Of a DNA stretch of 64,000 nt, positions 1-9,092 are shown in pieces. The first letter of the stretch is position 1. The number at the start of each line of letters is the position of its first letter. Position numbers and translations under genes: made by a program. The notes under the pieces were generated by a model. That model did no database searches, was not told the DNA's origin, and worked only from the letters and a program-made list of their open reading frames with translations. The DNA comes from Gemmatimonadota bacterium (GTDB lineage: Bacteria; Gemmatimonadota; Gemmatimonadetes; Gemmatimonadales; GWC2-71-9): positions 54,346 through 118,345 of the forward strand of contig JAPULZ010000174.1 in the NCBI GenBank assembly GCA_027294455.1. Reading direction: 5' to 3'.

Positions 1-105
1 ATACGTAAGACGTCTTCCATGGCGCGAGAATGGTATGGCGGCGCCACCGAAAATGGAAGTGAATCGGCGCCGGGCGGCGCCCCGACATCCGAACCACGAG
101 GTCTC

Positions 106-459
106 ATGACAAGCGAGTTAGCGGCAAAGACGTGCATACCCTGCCGGGGCGGCGTCCCGCCTCTGCCGAGCGATGAAATCCGAAAACTCCTCGGCCAGCT
201 GGGCGGGGATTGGAAGGTGGTCGACGATCACCACCTACAAAAGGATTACGCATTCAAGGACTTCGCCGAGGCGCTGGCATACACCAACCGGGTGGGCGCC
301 ATGGCGGAAGAACAGGGTCATCACCCGGACATCTACCTGGCGTGGGGCAAGGTGGGGGTCACGGTTTGGACGCACAAAATCGACGGCCTCACGGAGAGTG
401 ATTTCGTCTTCGCCGCCAAATGTGACGCTGTCCTATCGGGCGCCGTACCTCCCGGGTAG
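106..459 (+). CDS. phhB: 4a-hydroxytetrahydrobiopterin dehydratase (pterin-4a-carbinolamine dehydratase)
   Basis: Dehydrates 4a-hydroxytetrahydropterin formed by aromatic amino acid hydroxylases, regenerating the pterin cofactor; cytosolic. The 117-residue product shows the family core: the 'EEQGHHPD' histidine motif followed by 'VTVWTH', with an N-terminal 'CIPCRGGVPPL' stretch. The track ORF starts at 19, but the first 29 codons look non-conserved. The ATG at 106 has a GAGGT Shine-Dalgarno-like sequence just upstream and gives a typical family length, so it is preferred. It is one of only two plus-strand genes and converges with the LVIVD-repeat gene, the two stops being 14 bp apart. No hydroxylase gene is in view, so its physiological substrate is not shown. 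Confidence 0.92.
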   Translation: MTSELAAKTCIPCRGGVPPLPSDEIRKLLGQLGGDWKVVDDHHLQKDYAFKDFAEALAYTNRVGAMAEEQGHHPDIYLAWGKVGVTVWTHKIDGLTESDFVFAAKCDAVLSGAVPPG

Positions 460-473
460 ACAGAAGCGGCGGC

Positions 474-2525
474 CTACATCACAGGCCTGTCCCTGGGCTG
501 CAGCTTCACCGACCAGAGGCCGCTGCTGATGTCGGAGAAGAAAATGTGGCCCTTGAAGGGCTGCACGCCCCACGCTGCGGGTGCATTGGGAATCCATCCC
601 AGCGGGTCGTTGGCCTTGAACACGGCGATCTCCCGGCCCTGCGTGTACAGGTTTCCCATCAGCTCGCCGGACACGTCCACCAAACGCATGCCGCCCTCGT
701 AATACGCCTGGTAGAGGATGTCGTCCTCGACCCAGATGTTGTGCGTGCCGTACTCGGGGACCTCGTACCGGGCCACCATCTGGGGATCCTCGGGGTCGGT
801 GAGGTCGATGACCTGGATGTAGCCTGACGTGGCGCGGGGATAGCCGCCCCGGCCGGTCTCCGGATCGTACGGTTGGCGGTGGTCGGGGCCGTTGCCCTCC
901 CAGGCAAGGCCGCGCCGGCTCACGATTTCGTCACCGGCAAACAGGTAGAACTTGCCCGTAGACTGCGACACGTACGGGAAGATCGCATGCGTCTGGCCGC
1001 TGGGAAGGGGATACGCCGTGATGAGCACCGGGTTCTCGATGGACCCTCCCCACCGGCCGTTGCCTACATCCACCATCACCACACCCGTACCCCACTCCGC
1101 GGAGTACGCGATGCCGTCGTGCACCCACACGTCGTGGATCCGGCTGTCCGGATGGTTGTATTCGCTCACGTACTTGGGGTTGTAGATGTCGCGGACATCG
1201 AGAATGACGTACTTGTCGCCACCCGAGAGAGCGAAGAGGTAATCGTTGGTGGCAAAGACGTTGTGCACACCGCCCGTCAATCCCTCATCGTACGCAGACG
1301 CGATGGTGGGATGCGCGGGGTCGGCCAAGTCGAGAATCACCACGCCGTTGCGCCGGTTGGACGCGCCTTCCCGGGAGATCACGGCGTAGCGCGCGTCGGG
1401 AGACACCTTGACGTCGTTCAGCGAGCGGGCGTCCACTTGAATGGAATCGGTCTTGAAGATGTTGCTGGGGTCGGTCACGTCCCAGACGAAACCATGGGTC
1501 TGCGCCTGACGGGCGCCGGTGAGGGCGTAGTCCCGTCCATCCAGTCCCTCGAACACCCAGAGGTCGCTCGTGTAGTGGGTCGTCTGGCGGCCATGGCCCA
1601 CGACGTCGAGGCGTTGCACGACGTCCCGCGGCTCGACGGTGAAGCGCCGCGTGGCGGTCAACGGTCCCGCCGTGGCCATCACGGTGTAGACCCCGGGTAC
1701 GTCGGCCACCATGCGCCCACCGTCCAGCTGTCCGGGTGCGCTGGGAGCGATGACGCCCTCGGCGGGCTTGTACGCCAAGGTCCACACCACCGGGACATCA
1801 CCGAAGATGAGACCCTCGGCATCGCGCGCGACCGCCGCGAAGCTCTGGACGTCACCGGTGCGGACGACTTCCGCTCCGCCCGTGATCTCGAGCCGAACGG
1901 CGGGAAACACCATGGCTTCGTAGTTCATGCTGCTCGTGACGTTCTCGAACGTGGCGGAGATGCGAACCGATCCGGCCGCCGCCGCCGTCACATAGCCGTA
2001 CTGATCCACGGTGGCCACGTCCGGATCCGAGCTGCGCCACTGGACCGTCGCGCCTGGCCGCGCCGAGCCATCGGCGTGCCGTGCGGTCGCCTCGTGCAGC
2101 AGAGTCGTACCGGCGTACAGGGTTCCAGGCTCAGGCATGATGTCGATGCTGGTCACGCCGGGCCAGTTGACGGTCACGGCGATGCGCACCATGGGCGGGG
2201 CGCGATCCGTGTCCGGCGGCAGGGCGACAGTGGCGAACACCTGGTATTCGCCCGCCGCCACTCCTACGAGGAATCCGTCCTCGAACCGGATACCGCGAAA
2301 CGCGCCGGCGACGCGAATCGGCACGTCGACCACGTTGCCGTCGGCATCGTAGGCCGTGAGGGACACCGGGGTGCGCTCACCCTGGGTCACCACGACCGGG
2401 CTGGGACTGGCCTCGAGGCGCGTGACCGCCAGGGCACGCTGGAGTTCGTCCTGCGCGTGCGCTTGGGGAACAGCGAGGGCGGTGAAGATGACGGCGGCCG
2501 AGCAGAATCGTGCGAACCTGATCAT
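474..2525 (-). CDS. Exported Ig-like / LVIVD beta-propeller repeat protein
   Basis: Probable secreted or surface protein of 683 residues. The start is the ATG at 2525, which gives a clean signal peptide (MIRFARFCSAAV... ending AHA before QDEL) and has a GGAG about 8 nt upstream; the longer track ORF adds 56 residues before the signal peptide. Residues ~30-330 form beta-rich segments including a bacterial Ig-like group 2 domain ('WRSSDPDVATVD' is the typical core). Residues ~340-680 carry repeats ending in V-x-D-[VL]-x-D-P, as in 'VWDVTDPSN', 'VILDLADPAHP' and 'VIDLTDPEDP', the LVIVD pattern that predicts a beta-propeller. No catalytic motif was recognised. Related proteins are often annotated as choice-of-anchor or hypothetical; ligand binding or adhesion is a guess. 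Confidence 0.8.
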   Translation of the reverse strand: MIRFARFCSAAVIFTALAVPQAHAQDELQRALAVTRLEASPSPVVVTQGERTPVSLTAYDADGNVVDVPIRVAGAFRGIRFEDGFLVGVAAGEYQVFATVALPPDTDRAPPMVRIAVTVNWPGVTSIDIMPEPGTLYAGTTLLHEATARHADGSARPGATVQWRSSDPDVATVDQYGYVTAAAAGSVRISATFENVTSSMNYEAMVFPAVRLEITGGAEVVRTGDVQSFAAVARDAEGLIFGDVPVVWTLAYKPAEGVIAPSAPGQLDGGRMVADVPGVYTVMATAGPLTATRRFTVEPRDVVQRLDVVGHGRQTTHYTSDLWVFEGLDGRDYALTGARQAQTHGFVWDVTDPSNIFKTDSIQVDARSLNDVKVSPDARYAVISREGASNRRNGVVILDLADPAHPTIASAYDEGLTGGVHNVFATNDYLFALSGGDKYVILDVRDIYNPKYVSEYNHPDSRIHDVWVHDGIAYSAEWGTGVVMVDVGNGRWGGSIENPVLITAYPLPSGQTHAIFPYVSQSTGKFYLFAGDEIVSRRGLAWEGNGPDHRQPYDPETGRGGYPRATSGYIQVIDLTDPEDPQMVARYEVPEYGTHNIWVEDDILYQAYYEGGMRLVDVSGELMGNLYTQGREIAVFKANDPLGWIPNAPAAWGVQPFKGHIFFSDISSGLWSVKLQPRDRPVM

Positions 2526-2613
2526 CCGAGCAACTCCGGCAGGAGAATTGGGAATCGTACTAATATCGATGACGTGAGGAGAATTCGGAAGACAACTAAG
2601 TCGCGGATGTCCA

Positions 2614-2895
2614 TCAGAGCAGCCGCAGCGCGCCCCGCACCTGCTCCTCGATGCGCTCTCGCGGCACGTGCACCGACGCTCGCCGGTTGGCATACTCCAC
2701 CGCCCTCACCGCCTGGCGCCTCAGCGAAAACCAGGGCCACCAGCGCTTGAGCGGTACATGCCACGTCCGCACCACCTTGGGCCACCGGGTCCCGTGCCAC
2801 ACCCGCACCACGGCGAACCATGCCTTGGCGGAGATTTTCACGTCGACGCGCACGTCGCCGTGGCGATAGATGTCTGTGCGAGCGTGGGGCTGCAT
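2614..2895 (-). CDS. Small hypothetical basic protein
   Basis: A 93-residue ORF downstream of recG. Codon third positions are strongly G/C, as in neighbouring genes, which supports real coding. The product is rich in Trp and Arg ('WHGTRWPKVVRTWH', 'KRWWPWFSLRRQ') and ends in a likely helix. I do not recognise a family. It has no signal peptide or clear membrane segment. Overlapping plus-strand ORFs (e.g. from 2668) are His/Pro-rich shadows. The 88 bp from 2526 to 2613 separating it from the next gene hold the ribosome-binding site of that gene and nothing else I can identify. Confidence 0.5.
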   Translation of the reverse strand: MQPHARTDIYRHGDVRVDVKISAKAWFAVVRVWHGTRWPKVVRTWHVPLKRWWPWFSLRRQAVRAVEYANRRASVHVPRERIEEQVRGALRLL

Positions 2896-2950
2896 TCGGT
2901 GCGATGTCGCGATCGCCTAGTGAATTGTCGTCGCTCGGTTACCGTTCCAC

Positions 2951-2970
2951 GGGCGAGGCATGCCCCGCCC
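2951..2970. repeat. GGGCGAGGCA palindromic element, copy 1
   Basis: Inverted repeat with arms gggcgaggca and tgccccgccc (one mismatch to a perfect 20-bp palindrome), in the 118-bp gap 2896-3013 between the recG stop and the small hypothetical gene. The same left arm and an almost identical right arm recur at 51681-51700, also just beyond a stop codon. There is no T-run on either side, so it is not a standard intrinsic terminator. It could be a dispersed palindromic repeat that stabilises transcript 3' ends. The rest of the gap shows nothing identifiable. Confidence 0.5.
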
Positions 2971-3013
2971 CTGCTATCGAACCACTGGACACTGGATCCT
3001 GCCCCCCCACCAC

Positions 3014-5083
3014 CTACCCAACCCGAAAAAGCTCCATTCCCCGTTCATACCGACGTTCAATACGCTTGCGCAGGTCCCGATGTTCCTTTTGCTGCAACGC
3101 CGGATCGTTCTCGATGATGCCAAGCGCCGCCTTCCGCGCCGCGACAATGAGACGGTCGTCCTTGGCGAAGTCGGTGTACCGCAGGGTGATACCGCCCGAC
3201 TGCCGGGCGCCAGCCAGCTGCCCCATCCCCCGCTCCTCCAGATCCAGCTGGGCAATGCGAAAGCCGTCCGTGGTCTTGGCGAACTGGGCCAGCCGCGTGC
3301 GGGCGCCCTGGTCGGCCACGAGAATACAGTGACTCTCGTCGGCCCCGCGCCCGACCCGGCCGCGGAGTTGATGCATCTGGGCGAGCCCGAACCGCTCCGG
3401 GTGCTCGATGATCATGATGGTGGCGTTGGGCACGTCGATCCCGACCTCGATCACGGTCGTGGCGACCAGCACCTGAATCTCCCCGTCTCGAAAGGCGCGC
3501 ATGGTGGCTTCGCGCTCCGCGGTCTTGAGCTTGCCATGCACGAGGCCGACCACCAGGGGATCCAGGTCGATCTTCAGTTGCTCCCACATCGTTGTCGCCG
3601 CCTTGAGATCCACCTTCTCGGATTCCTCGATGACGGGGTAGACCACATAGACCTGTCGTCCCTCATCGCAATGCTTGCGCACGAACTGGTAGATGCTCTT
3701 GCGGCTCTTGCTGCTCCGCACGGTCGTCTTGACCTCGCGGCGGCCCGCCGGTTTTTCCTTGAGCGCCGAGATGTCGAGATCGCCGTAGAGGGTCAAGGCC
3801 AGCGTTCGGGGAATCGGCGTGGCCGACAACAGCAACACATCCGGAGTCTCGCCCTTCTCGATGAGCGCCGCGCGCTGCTCCACGCCGAACCGATGCTGCT
3901 CGTCGATCACGACCAGCCCCAAACGGTGAAACCGCGTCTGCTCCTGAAACAGCGCATGGGTGCCCACGATGACACGGGAGCCACCGGCGGAGATACGGCC
4001 TCGGACGGTTTTCTTCTCCGAGGCTGAGAAACGGCCCAGCAGCAACTCGGGTACGATCCCGAGCGGCACGAGCAACTCGCTCAGCGTGGCGGCGTGTTGC
4101 TCGGCCAGCAGTTCCGTCGGCGCCATGAAGACGGCCTGGCTGTCGTTCTCCACCGCCAGCAGCATGGCGAACAACGCGACGATGGTCTTTCCCGATCCCA
4201 CGTCTCCCATCAAGAGCCGGTGCATGCGCTCCGGGGACGTCATGTCGGCGGTGATCTCACGAATGCATTGGCGCTGCCCCGCCGTCAACTCGAACGGCAA
4301 CGTGTTTTTGAGCTGCGTCGTCAATGCCCGCTTGATCTCGTGCTGCATCCCCTTGGCGGCATGCTTGGCCAGATGGCGCGCGCGTGCCACGACCAGCTGC
4401 AGGTCGAACAGTTCGTCGAACGCCAACCGCCGGCGACCCGCCTCTGCCGCGGCCGCCGTGTCCGGCCGGTGGACGGCCTCCAGCGCGTCCCGCAGCGGGG
4501 GCACCCGCAACGCGGGCGGCACGATGACCTGGGCCACATCCTGCACCAGGAGGAGCATCTCATCGAGATGATCGTGGATGAGACGGCGGATCTGCCGGTG
4601 AGACAGGCCCTCGCTGGCGGGGTAGACCGGCAGCACCAGCCCCATGATCGTGTCTTCGTCGCCGTCGTCGGGACCCGCCAGCACGATCTGCTCGCGCGGC
4701 ACGATCTGGCGGCCGTGATAATACTTGACCGGTCCCGAGACCAGCAGCAGCTGCCCCTCTTTAATCGTCCGATCGAGAAACGCCTGGCCGGGCCACGCGC
4801 ATTCGATCAAACCCGACGCATCCCGCATGACGGCGCGGAAGATGCGCAACCGCCGCCGCGTGGGCAGCACGCCCTTGGAGACGACACGACCGATGAGCGT
4901 GACCTCCCGGCCCACGTCGGCCCGGGCGATGGGCGTGACGTTCGTGGCGTCGAGATATCGATGGGGGATATGGTACAGCAGGTCCTCAACAGTACGGATG
5001 CCCATGCGGGCGAAGATCTCGGCCCGTCGCGGACCGACGCCCTTGAGATACTGAACCGACGTGTCCAGTCGGAGCGGCATCAA
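3014..5083 (-). CDS. recG: ATP-dependent DNA helicase RecG
   Basis: Branch-migration helicase acting on stalled forks, Holliday junctions and R-loops. The 689 residues fit the family: an N-terminal helix-hairpin-helix-like stretch ('YLKGVGPRRAEIF'), an OB-fold wedge domain around residues 50-160, Walker A 'GDVGSGKT' near residue 300, a DEQH box ('VVIDEQHRFG'), motif III 'LLLSATPIPRTL' and the C-terminal helicase motifs 'VATTVIEVGIDVP' and 'QLRGRVGRG'. The ATG overlaps the ftsY stop by 4 bp (ATGA), so it is the last gene of the extended dcw run. No terminator with a T-run is visible after it; a GGGCGAGGCA palindrome follows at 2951. Confidence 0.97.
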   Translation of the reverse strand: MMPLRLDTSVQYLKGVGPRRAEIFARMGIRTVEDLLYHIPHRYLDATNVTPIARADVGREVTLIGRVVSKGVLPTRRRLRIFRAVMRDASGLIECAWPGQAFLDRTIKEGQLLLVSGPVKYYHGRQIVPREQIVLAGPDDGDEDTIMGLVLPVYPASEGLSHRQIRRLIHDHLDEMLLLVQDVAQVIVPPALRVPPLRDALEAVHRPDTAAAAEAGRRRLAFDELFDLQLVVARARHLAKHAAKGMQHEIKRALTTQLKNTLPFELTAGQRQCIREITADMTSPERMHRLLMGDVGSGKTIVALFAMLLAVENDSQAVFMAPTELLAEQHAATLSELLVPLGIVPELLLGRFSASEKKTVRGRISAGGSRVIVGTHALFQEQTRFHRLGLVVIDEQHRFGVEQRAALIEKGETPDVLLLSATPIPRTLALTLYGDLDISALKEKPAGRREVKTTVRSSKSRKSIYQFVRKHCDEGRQVYVVYPVIEESEKVDLKAATTMWEQLKIDLDPLVVGLVHGKLKTAEREATMRAFRDGEIQVLVATTVIEVGIDVPNATIMIIEHPERFGLAQMHQLRGRVGRGADESHCILVADQGARTRLAQFAKTTDGFRIAQLDLEERGMGQLAGARQSGGITLRYTDFAKDDRLIVAARKAALGIIENDPALQQKEHRDLRKRIERRYERGMELFRVG

Positions 5084-5970
5084 TCTCCCAGCAGACGTTC
5101 CGCGAATCGGTGAGGATCGAAGTCCTCGAGATCGTCCATGCCCTCCCCGACACCGACAAACCGGATGGGCGCGCCGATCATCCGCTGGAGCGAGACCACT
5201 GCGCCACCCTTCGCCGTTCCGTCGAGTTTGGTCACCACGAGACCCGACACGGGCACGGCGCCGGAAAAGATCTTGCCCTGCTGCACCGCGTTCTGCCCGA
5301 CGGTGCCGTCGAGCACCAGCAGGCTCTCGTGCGGGGCCCCCTCACACCGACGACCGATGACCCGCACGATCTTCTGCAGCTCGGTAACCAGATTGTCCTG
5401 GGTGTGCAACCGGCCCGCCGTGTCGACGATGAGGACATCGATGTCCCGGGCGATGGCGGCGTCGACCGCGTCGTACGCGACGGCCGCCGGATCGCCACCC
5501 CGCGTTCCCGTGACCACGGGAAGCCCCAACCGCTCTCCCCAAATCGAGAGCTGCTCCTGCGCGCCCGCGCGAAACGTGTCGGCCGCGGCAAGCAGGACCG
5601 TCTTGCCATGCCGCAGGAACCGCCGGGCCAGGCGCGCAGCCACCGTGGTCTTGCCCGCCCCGTTCACGCCCAACAACAGCACGACAGTGGGACCATCGGC
5701 GGCGAACTGGAACGGGGTGAGTGTCGCGGCATCGGATTCGAACATTCCGACCAGCTCGGCCACCAGCCACGCGCGGAGGGCGGCCTCGGTCTTGAGATCC
5801 CCGCGGCGCAGTTGGCGCTCGAGGTCTTCCATGAGATCGAAGGTGGCCGGGCCGAAATCCGCCTCGATGAGCACCCGCTCGACGTCCTCGAGCATGTCGT
5901 GGTCGACACCCTTGACCAGGACCGCCACGTCCGTGAGGGCGATTTCCTTGATACGCCGCCACAGAGCCAT
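5080..5970 (-). CDS. ftsY: Signal recognition particle receptor FtsY
   Basis: SRP receptor GTPase that docks ribosome-SRP complexes to the membrane translocon. The 296-residue product is essentially the NG domain, without the long acidic A domain of enterobacteria. Visible motifs are G1 'GVNGAGKTT', 'AADTFRAGAQEQL', G3 'DTAGRLH', 'TKLDGTAKGG' (guanine specificity) and the C-terminal 'GVGEGMDDLEDF'. The track ORF begins at 6048, but the ATG at 5970 gives the normal start ('MALWRRIKEI') and lies 2 bp after the preceding stop. It sits between the VWA-like membrane protein and recG. Confidence 0.97.
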   Translation of the reverse strand: MALWRRIKEIALTDVAVLVKGVDHDMLEDVERVLIEADFGPATFDLMEDLERQLRRGDLKTEAALRAWLVAELVGMFESDAATLTPFQFAADGPTVVLLLGVNGAGKTTVAARLARRFLRHGKTVLLAAADTFRAGAQEQLSIWGERLGLPVVTGTRGGDPAAVAYDAVDAAIARDIDVLIVDTAGRLHTQDNLVTELQKIVRVIGRRCEGAPHESLLVLDGTVGQNAVQQGKIFSGAVPVSGLVVTKLDGTAKGGAVVSLQRMIGAPIRFVGVGEGMDDLEDFDPHRFAERLLGD

Positions 5971-5972
5971 CG

Positions 5973-7799
5973 TCAGGGCAATCCACGACGCTGGCGCCAA
6001 CCCCACTCGCACATCAGCGCCACCATGGCGACAGCGAACAACCACCACACCTCCCGGGCCCGCCGCATGATCAAATCGTACCCCGCTTCGCCGGCACTGG
6101 CGGTCATCGTCACGGGCCGGGCGTGATACTCATCGGAGTAATCCTCGACCACAGTGACGCCGCGTCCACCCCCGGCGCCCACCGCGCTCCAGCGATAGGT
6201 ACCCGGTTCCAGGGACAGCAGTGCCACCCCCCGTGGATCGAACTGCAGCGTCCGCCTGCGCGTGGAGTCACCACTCACGAGGGAAACGACGGCGGAGTCG
6301 GGTATGGTGTCTCCCGTCCACCGAAACGCCACCGGTACGCCACGCTGCACCACGTCGACGGCGCTCAAGCTGGCCAGACTCCGAACGTTCCCGGTCTGCA
6401 GCAACCAGTCCGTGCCGGCGGAGATGAACGCGCGATAGGTTTCTCGCGCCGCGCCGCCGCGCAACACCCAGCGCCACAACCCCATGCCCGCCGTGGTGAG
6501 GCGACGGTAGCCGCTCGAATCCCGTCCGATGAGGAGCGGGCGAGCGACACCTCGTCGGGCGAGCCGCCCCATGAGGCCGATCCACTCTCCGCCTCCGGCG
6601 ACGAGCGGCACGACCCCCACCAGCGGCGGCACCGAATCCCACGCGGCCCTCGTCAGACGGCCCGCCAGCGGCGATGCCGGAATCTCGGGGCTCACGTACC
6701 AATCGCCCTCGAAGAACTCCGTCGTCGAATCCGTGGCCGCCGGCCAGAACCACACCGCGCGGGACGCCACACCGAGCTGCAACCGGTCCCGTCCCCGAAT
6801 CACGAGCAGCCGCGCCGCCCGGGCCGCGGCACGGACCGCATCTTCCGGAACCGGGCGCAGCGTGCGCATCTCGATCCACATGGTCGGCTGCAATCGCGCG
6901 AAGCCCTGCACGCTGGTGCCCGCCACCGCAGCGATTTCGCTCACCAACCATCCCCCCTCGGTGTCGGCGGGATCCACGATCACCACGACGGCAGGTCGGG
7001 CGGCTACCGTGACGATGCGACGCCGCTCGTCGTCCCGGGGCTCGGCATCGCCGGCGAGGCTCAGCCGCACGGCGACGACATGGTCTCCGGCAGACAGCAG
7101 CCCTGGTGGTATCGTGAACGTGCGGCGCGCCGTGCCCGGAGCCGGTGGCAGCGACAGCGCCCGGTTCAACAACCGCGTGGTCCCGGACACGATCTCGATG
7201 CGGGCGCCAGCCGTATCGAGATCCCCCCAGGTGCCCACCACGACCCTCACGCCGATGGAGTCCTGGTCCTGCACTCGCCGGTCCATCGTCACGTCGAGCA
7301 GCGCCGCGTTGGGCACCGTGTCCCGGGGCAGCAGCACCACCTGGACGCCGTGGGCCAGACTCGGTGGCAGTGTTGCGCCGTCCTGAATCTCGCCGTCGGA
7401 CACGACATACACGGCCCCCGCGCGGCCGGCACTCGCCTCCAGGGCATCTCTCAATCGAGACTGCCCGTCGGACGGCGCCAAGGTATCGAACGGCGCCAGC
7501 GCGGCACCGAATCGGAAGATGGTGCCGCGGTCGGCGAGGGTGCGCGCCGTATCGAGGGCCTCCTGCCAGCGCCCGCCGGACGCTCCCATGCTCAGCGACC
7601 CGTCCAGCAACACGGTGGGCGCGCCGCCGGCGATCCGTCGCAGGCCCCCCGGATTGAACAGCGCCACTAACAGGGCGCCAAACGCCACTGTGCGCAATGC
7701 GGCGAGGCCCAGGCCCTCGGCACCCAGGCGTTCACGCCCGAGATAGACGGCACCCGCCAGCGCGGCAGCGACGGCAGTCGTGAGGATTATGCCGAGCAT
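5973..7799 (-). CDS. VWA-like membrane protein of unknown function (BatA/aerotolerance type)
   Basis: A 608-residue membrane protein. Residues ~1-50 form two hydrophobic segments; from ~60 there is a von Willebrand A-like fold ('VLLDGSLSMGAS' in place of the DxSxS MIDAS sequence, then 'AVYVVSDGEIQDG'). The middle resembles beta-sandwich and DUF-type segments of aerotolerance-like proteins, and the C-terminus has one more transmembrane helix ('WWLFAVAMVALM') with a short basic tail. The MIDAS motif reads DGSLS, so it fits the D-x-S-x-S pattern. It lies between the M23 endopeptidase and ftsY in the division cluster, 27 bp after the former and 2 bp before the latter. That position suggests an envelope role, but no function is shown. 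Confidence 0.7.
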   Translation of the reverse strand: MLGIILTTAVAAALAGAVYLGRERLGAEGLGLAALRTVAFGALLVALFNPGGLRRIAGGAPTVLLDGSLSMGASGGRWQEALDTARTLADRGTIFRFGAALAPFDTLAPSDGQSRLRDALEASAGRAGAVYVVSDGEIQDGATLPPSLAHGVQVVLLPRDTVPNAALLDVTMDRRVQDQDSIGVRVVVGTWGDLDTAGARIEIVSGTTRLLNRALSLPPAPGTARRTFTIPPGLLSAGDHVVAVRLSLAGDAEPRDDERRRIVTVAARPAVVVIVDPADTEGGWLVSEIAAVAGTSVQGFARLQPTMWIEMRTLRPVPEDAVRAAARAARLLVIRGRDRLQLGVASRAVWFWPAATDSTTEFFEGDWYVSPEIPASPLAGRLTRAAWDSVPPLVGVVPLVAGGGEWIGLMGRLARRGVARPLLIGRDSSGYRRLTTAGMGLWRWVLRGGAARETYRAFISAGTDWLLQTGNVRSLASLSAVDVVQRGVPVAFRWTGDTIPDSAVVSLVSGDSTRRRTLQFDPRGVALLSLEPGTYRWSAVGAGGGRGVTVVEDYSDEYHARPVTMTASAGEAGYDLIMRRAREVWWLFAVAMVALMCEWGWRQRRGLP

Positions 7800-7826
7800 C
7801 GGTACTGAGTACTGAACACCGGGGAA

Positions 7827-9092
7827 TCAGCTGCCCGCAACGACGCCACGATGCGAGGGTTCTGCCAGCAACCGATCATATGCGGCCCGGGTGACCTCGA
7901 ACAGGGGGCGCATGTCATCGGAGACCGGCTCCCCGTCGCCCATATCCACACTACGGGAATCGACTTGGCGGCCGTTCTTGAGGAACTCGTAATGCACGTG
8001 GTATCCGGTGGCCAGCCCCGTCATGCCGACGTAGCCGATGATCTGTCCCTGGGTGACTCGCACGCCCGGCCGGATGCCGCGGGTGACGCGGACCATATGC
8101 GCGTACCGGGTCTCGACGGCCTTGGGGTGGTCGATCGTCACGACCGTGCCGTAACCGCCCCACCGGCCCGCTCGGGAGACGACGCCGTCGGCCGTGGCGA
8201 AGATCGGCGTACCCGGGTCGGCGGCGTAGTCGGTGCCGAGGTGCGCCCGGTAGCGCTGGAGGATGGGATGGAAGCGGCGGCCGAAGCCACCGGAGATCCG
8301 CCGGAACTGCACCGGATAGCGCAGGAACGCCCGGCGCAGCGATCGACCCTCGGCGTCGTAATACACGTTGCGGTTGGCGTCGTCCGAAACGACGTACGCG
8401 GTGTTGGCCCGGCCGATGGTCTCGATGCTCGCTGCCAGCAGTCGCCCGTAGCGCACATCGCCGGCGGAAGACGTCAATCGCTCGTACAGCAGGTAAAACC
8501 CGTCACCGGGTCGTAAGTCGCGGTAGAAGTCGATCACCCACCCATACACGTCTTCGGCCACATTCCAGATCAGGCGATCCCGCTGTCCGTAGGGGAGAAT
8601 CGAGTCGGGGATGGCGGCGTGAATCGCGTCGTTCAGCGAGGAGCCGATGACCCCGGACACCCGCTCCCGCACCACTTCCCACTCGATGGTGTCGAGCTCA
8701 CCGGTCCACTCTCCGAGGGTATCCCGATCGAGTTGCAGAAACGCATCGTCGTCGATGCGGGTGCGGACCTGGTTGGGGATCTCTTCACCGATGACGTAGC
8801 GAAAAGTGAATCGCTGCGTGGTGGTGACACGCCGGGGATCGAGCCCATGGGGCCGCGCGGCGGCCACGAGCTGGAGGAGCTCTACACCATCGACGTTATG
8901 GCGGGCGAACATGTGAGTCAGCGTTTCGTTGCGCCGCAGGCGGTCCGTCCGACTGGTGAACGCCTTCGTCACGACGATGGGCTCCGCTACCGGAATGTCC
9001 TGGACAAGGCGGGCAGACGCAGCCCGCCAGGCGATTAGTGCCGTGACGAGCACGGCCCCGAAAACGCCGACGGGCAGATAACGCCGGCGCAT
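7827..9092 (-). CDS. M23 family peptidoglycan endopeptidase, membrane anchored
   Basis: Predicted zinc DD- or DL-endopeptidase that cleaves peptidoglycan crosslinks in the periplasm. The 421 residues start with a membrane anchor (MRRRYLPVGVFGAVLV...), followed by an OapA/LysM-like region (~45-110) and a linker. The peptidase_M23 domain spans ~265-385. Zinc ligands are visible as HxxxD (His284, Asp288 in 'HLGTD') and HxH (His365, His367 in 'HVHYEF'), with the conserved 'YAHM' histidine at 332. All catalytic residues are present, so it should be active rather than an EnvC-type degenerate activator. It overlaps the ftsZ stop region by 1 bp, tying expression to the division genes. Confidence 0.92.
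   Translation of the reverse strand: MRRRYLPVGVFGAVLVTALIAWRAASARLVQDIPVAEPIVVTKAFTSRTDRLRRNETLTHMFARHNVDGVELLQLVAAARPHGLDPRRVTTTQRFTFRYVIGEEIPNQVRTRIDDDAFLQLDRDTLGEWTGELDTIEWEVVRERVSGVIGSSLNDAIHAAIPDSILPYGQRDRLIWNVAEDVYGWVIDFYRDLRPGDGFYLLYERLTSSAGDVRYGRLLAASIETIGRANTAYVVSDDANRNVYYDAEGRSLRRAFLRYPVQFRRISGGFGRRFHPILQRYRAHLGTDYAADPGTPIFATADGVVSRAGRWGGYGTVVTIDHPKAVETRYAHMVRVTRGIRPGVRVTQGQIIGYVGMTGLATGYHVHYEFLKNGRQVDSRSVDMGDGEPVSDDMRPLFEVTRAAYDRLLAEPSHRGVVAGS

Noticed and set aside
873-2750. 625-aa plus-strand ORF
   Set aside because: Antisense to the exported LVIVD-repeat gene; low-complexity His/Gly/Arg composition.
7803-7817. TACTGAG tandem repeat before the VWA-like gene
   Set aside because: Only two 7-bp units; too short to call a repeat element or regulatory site.
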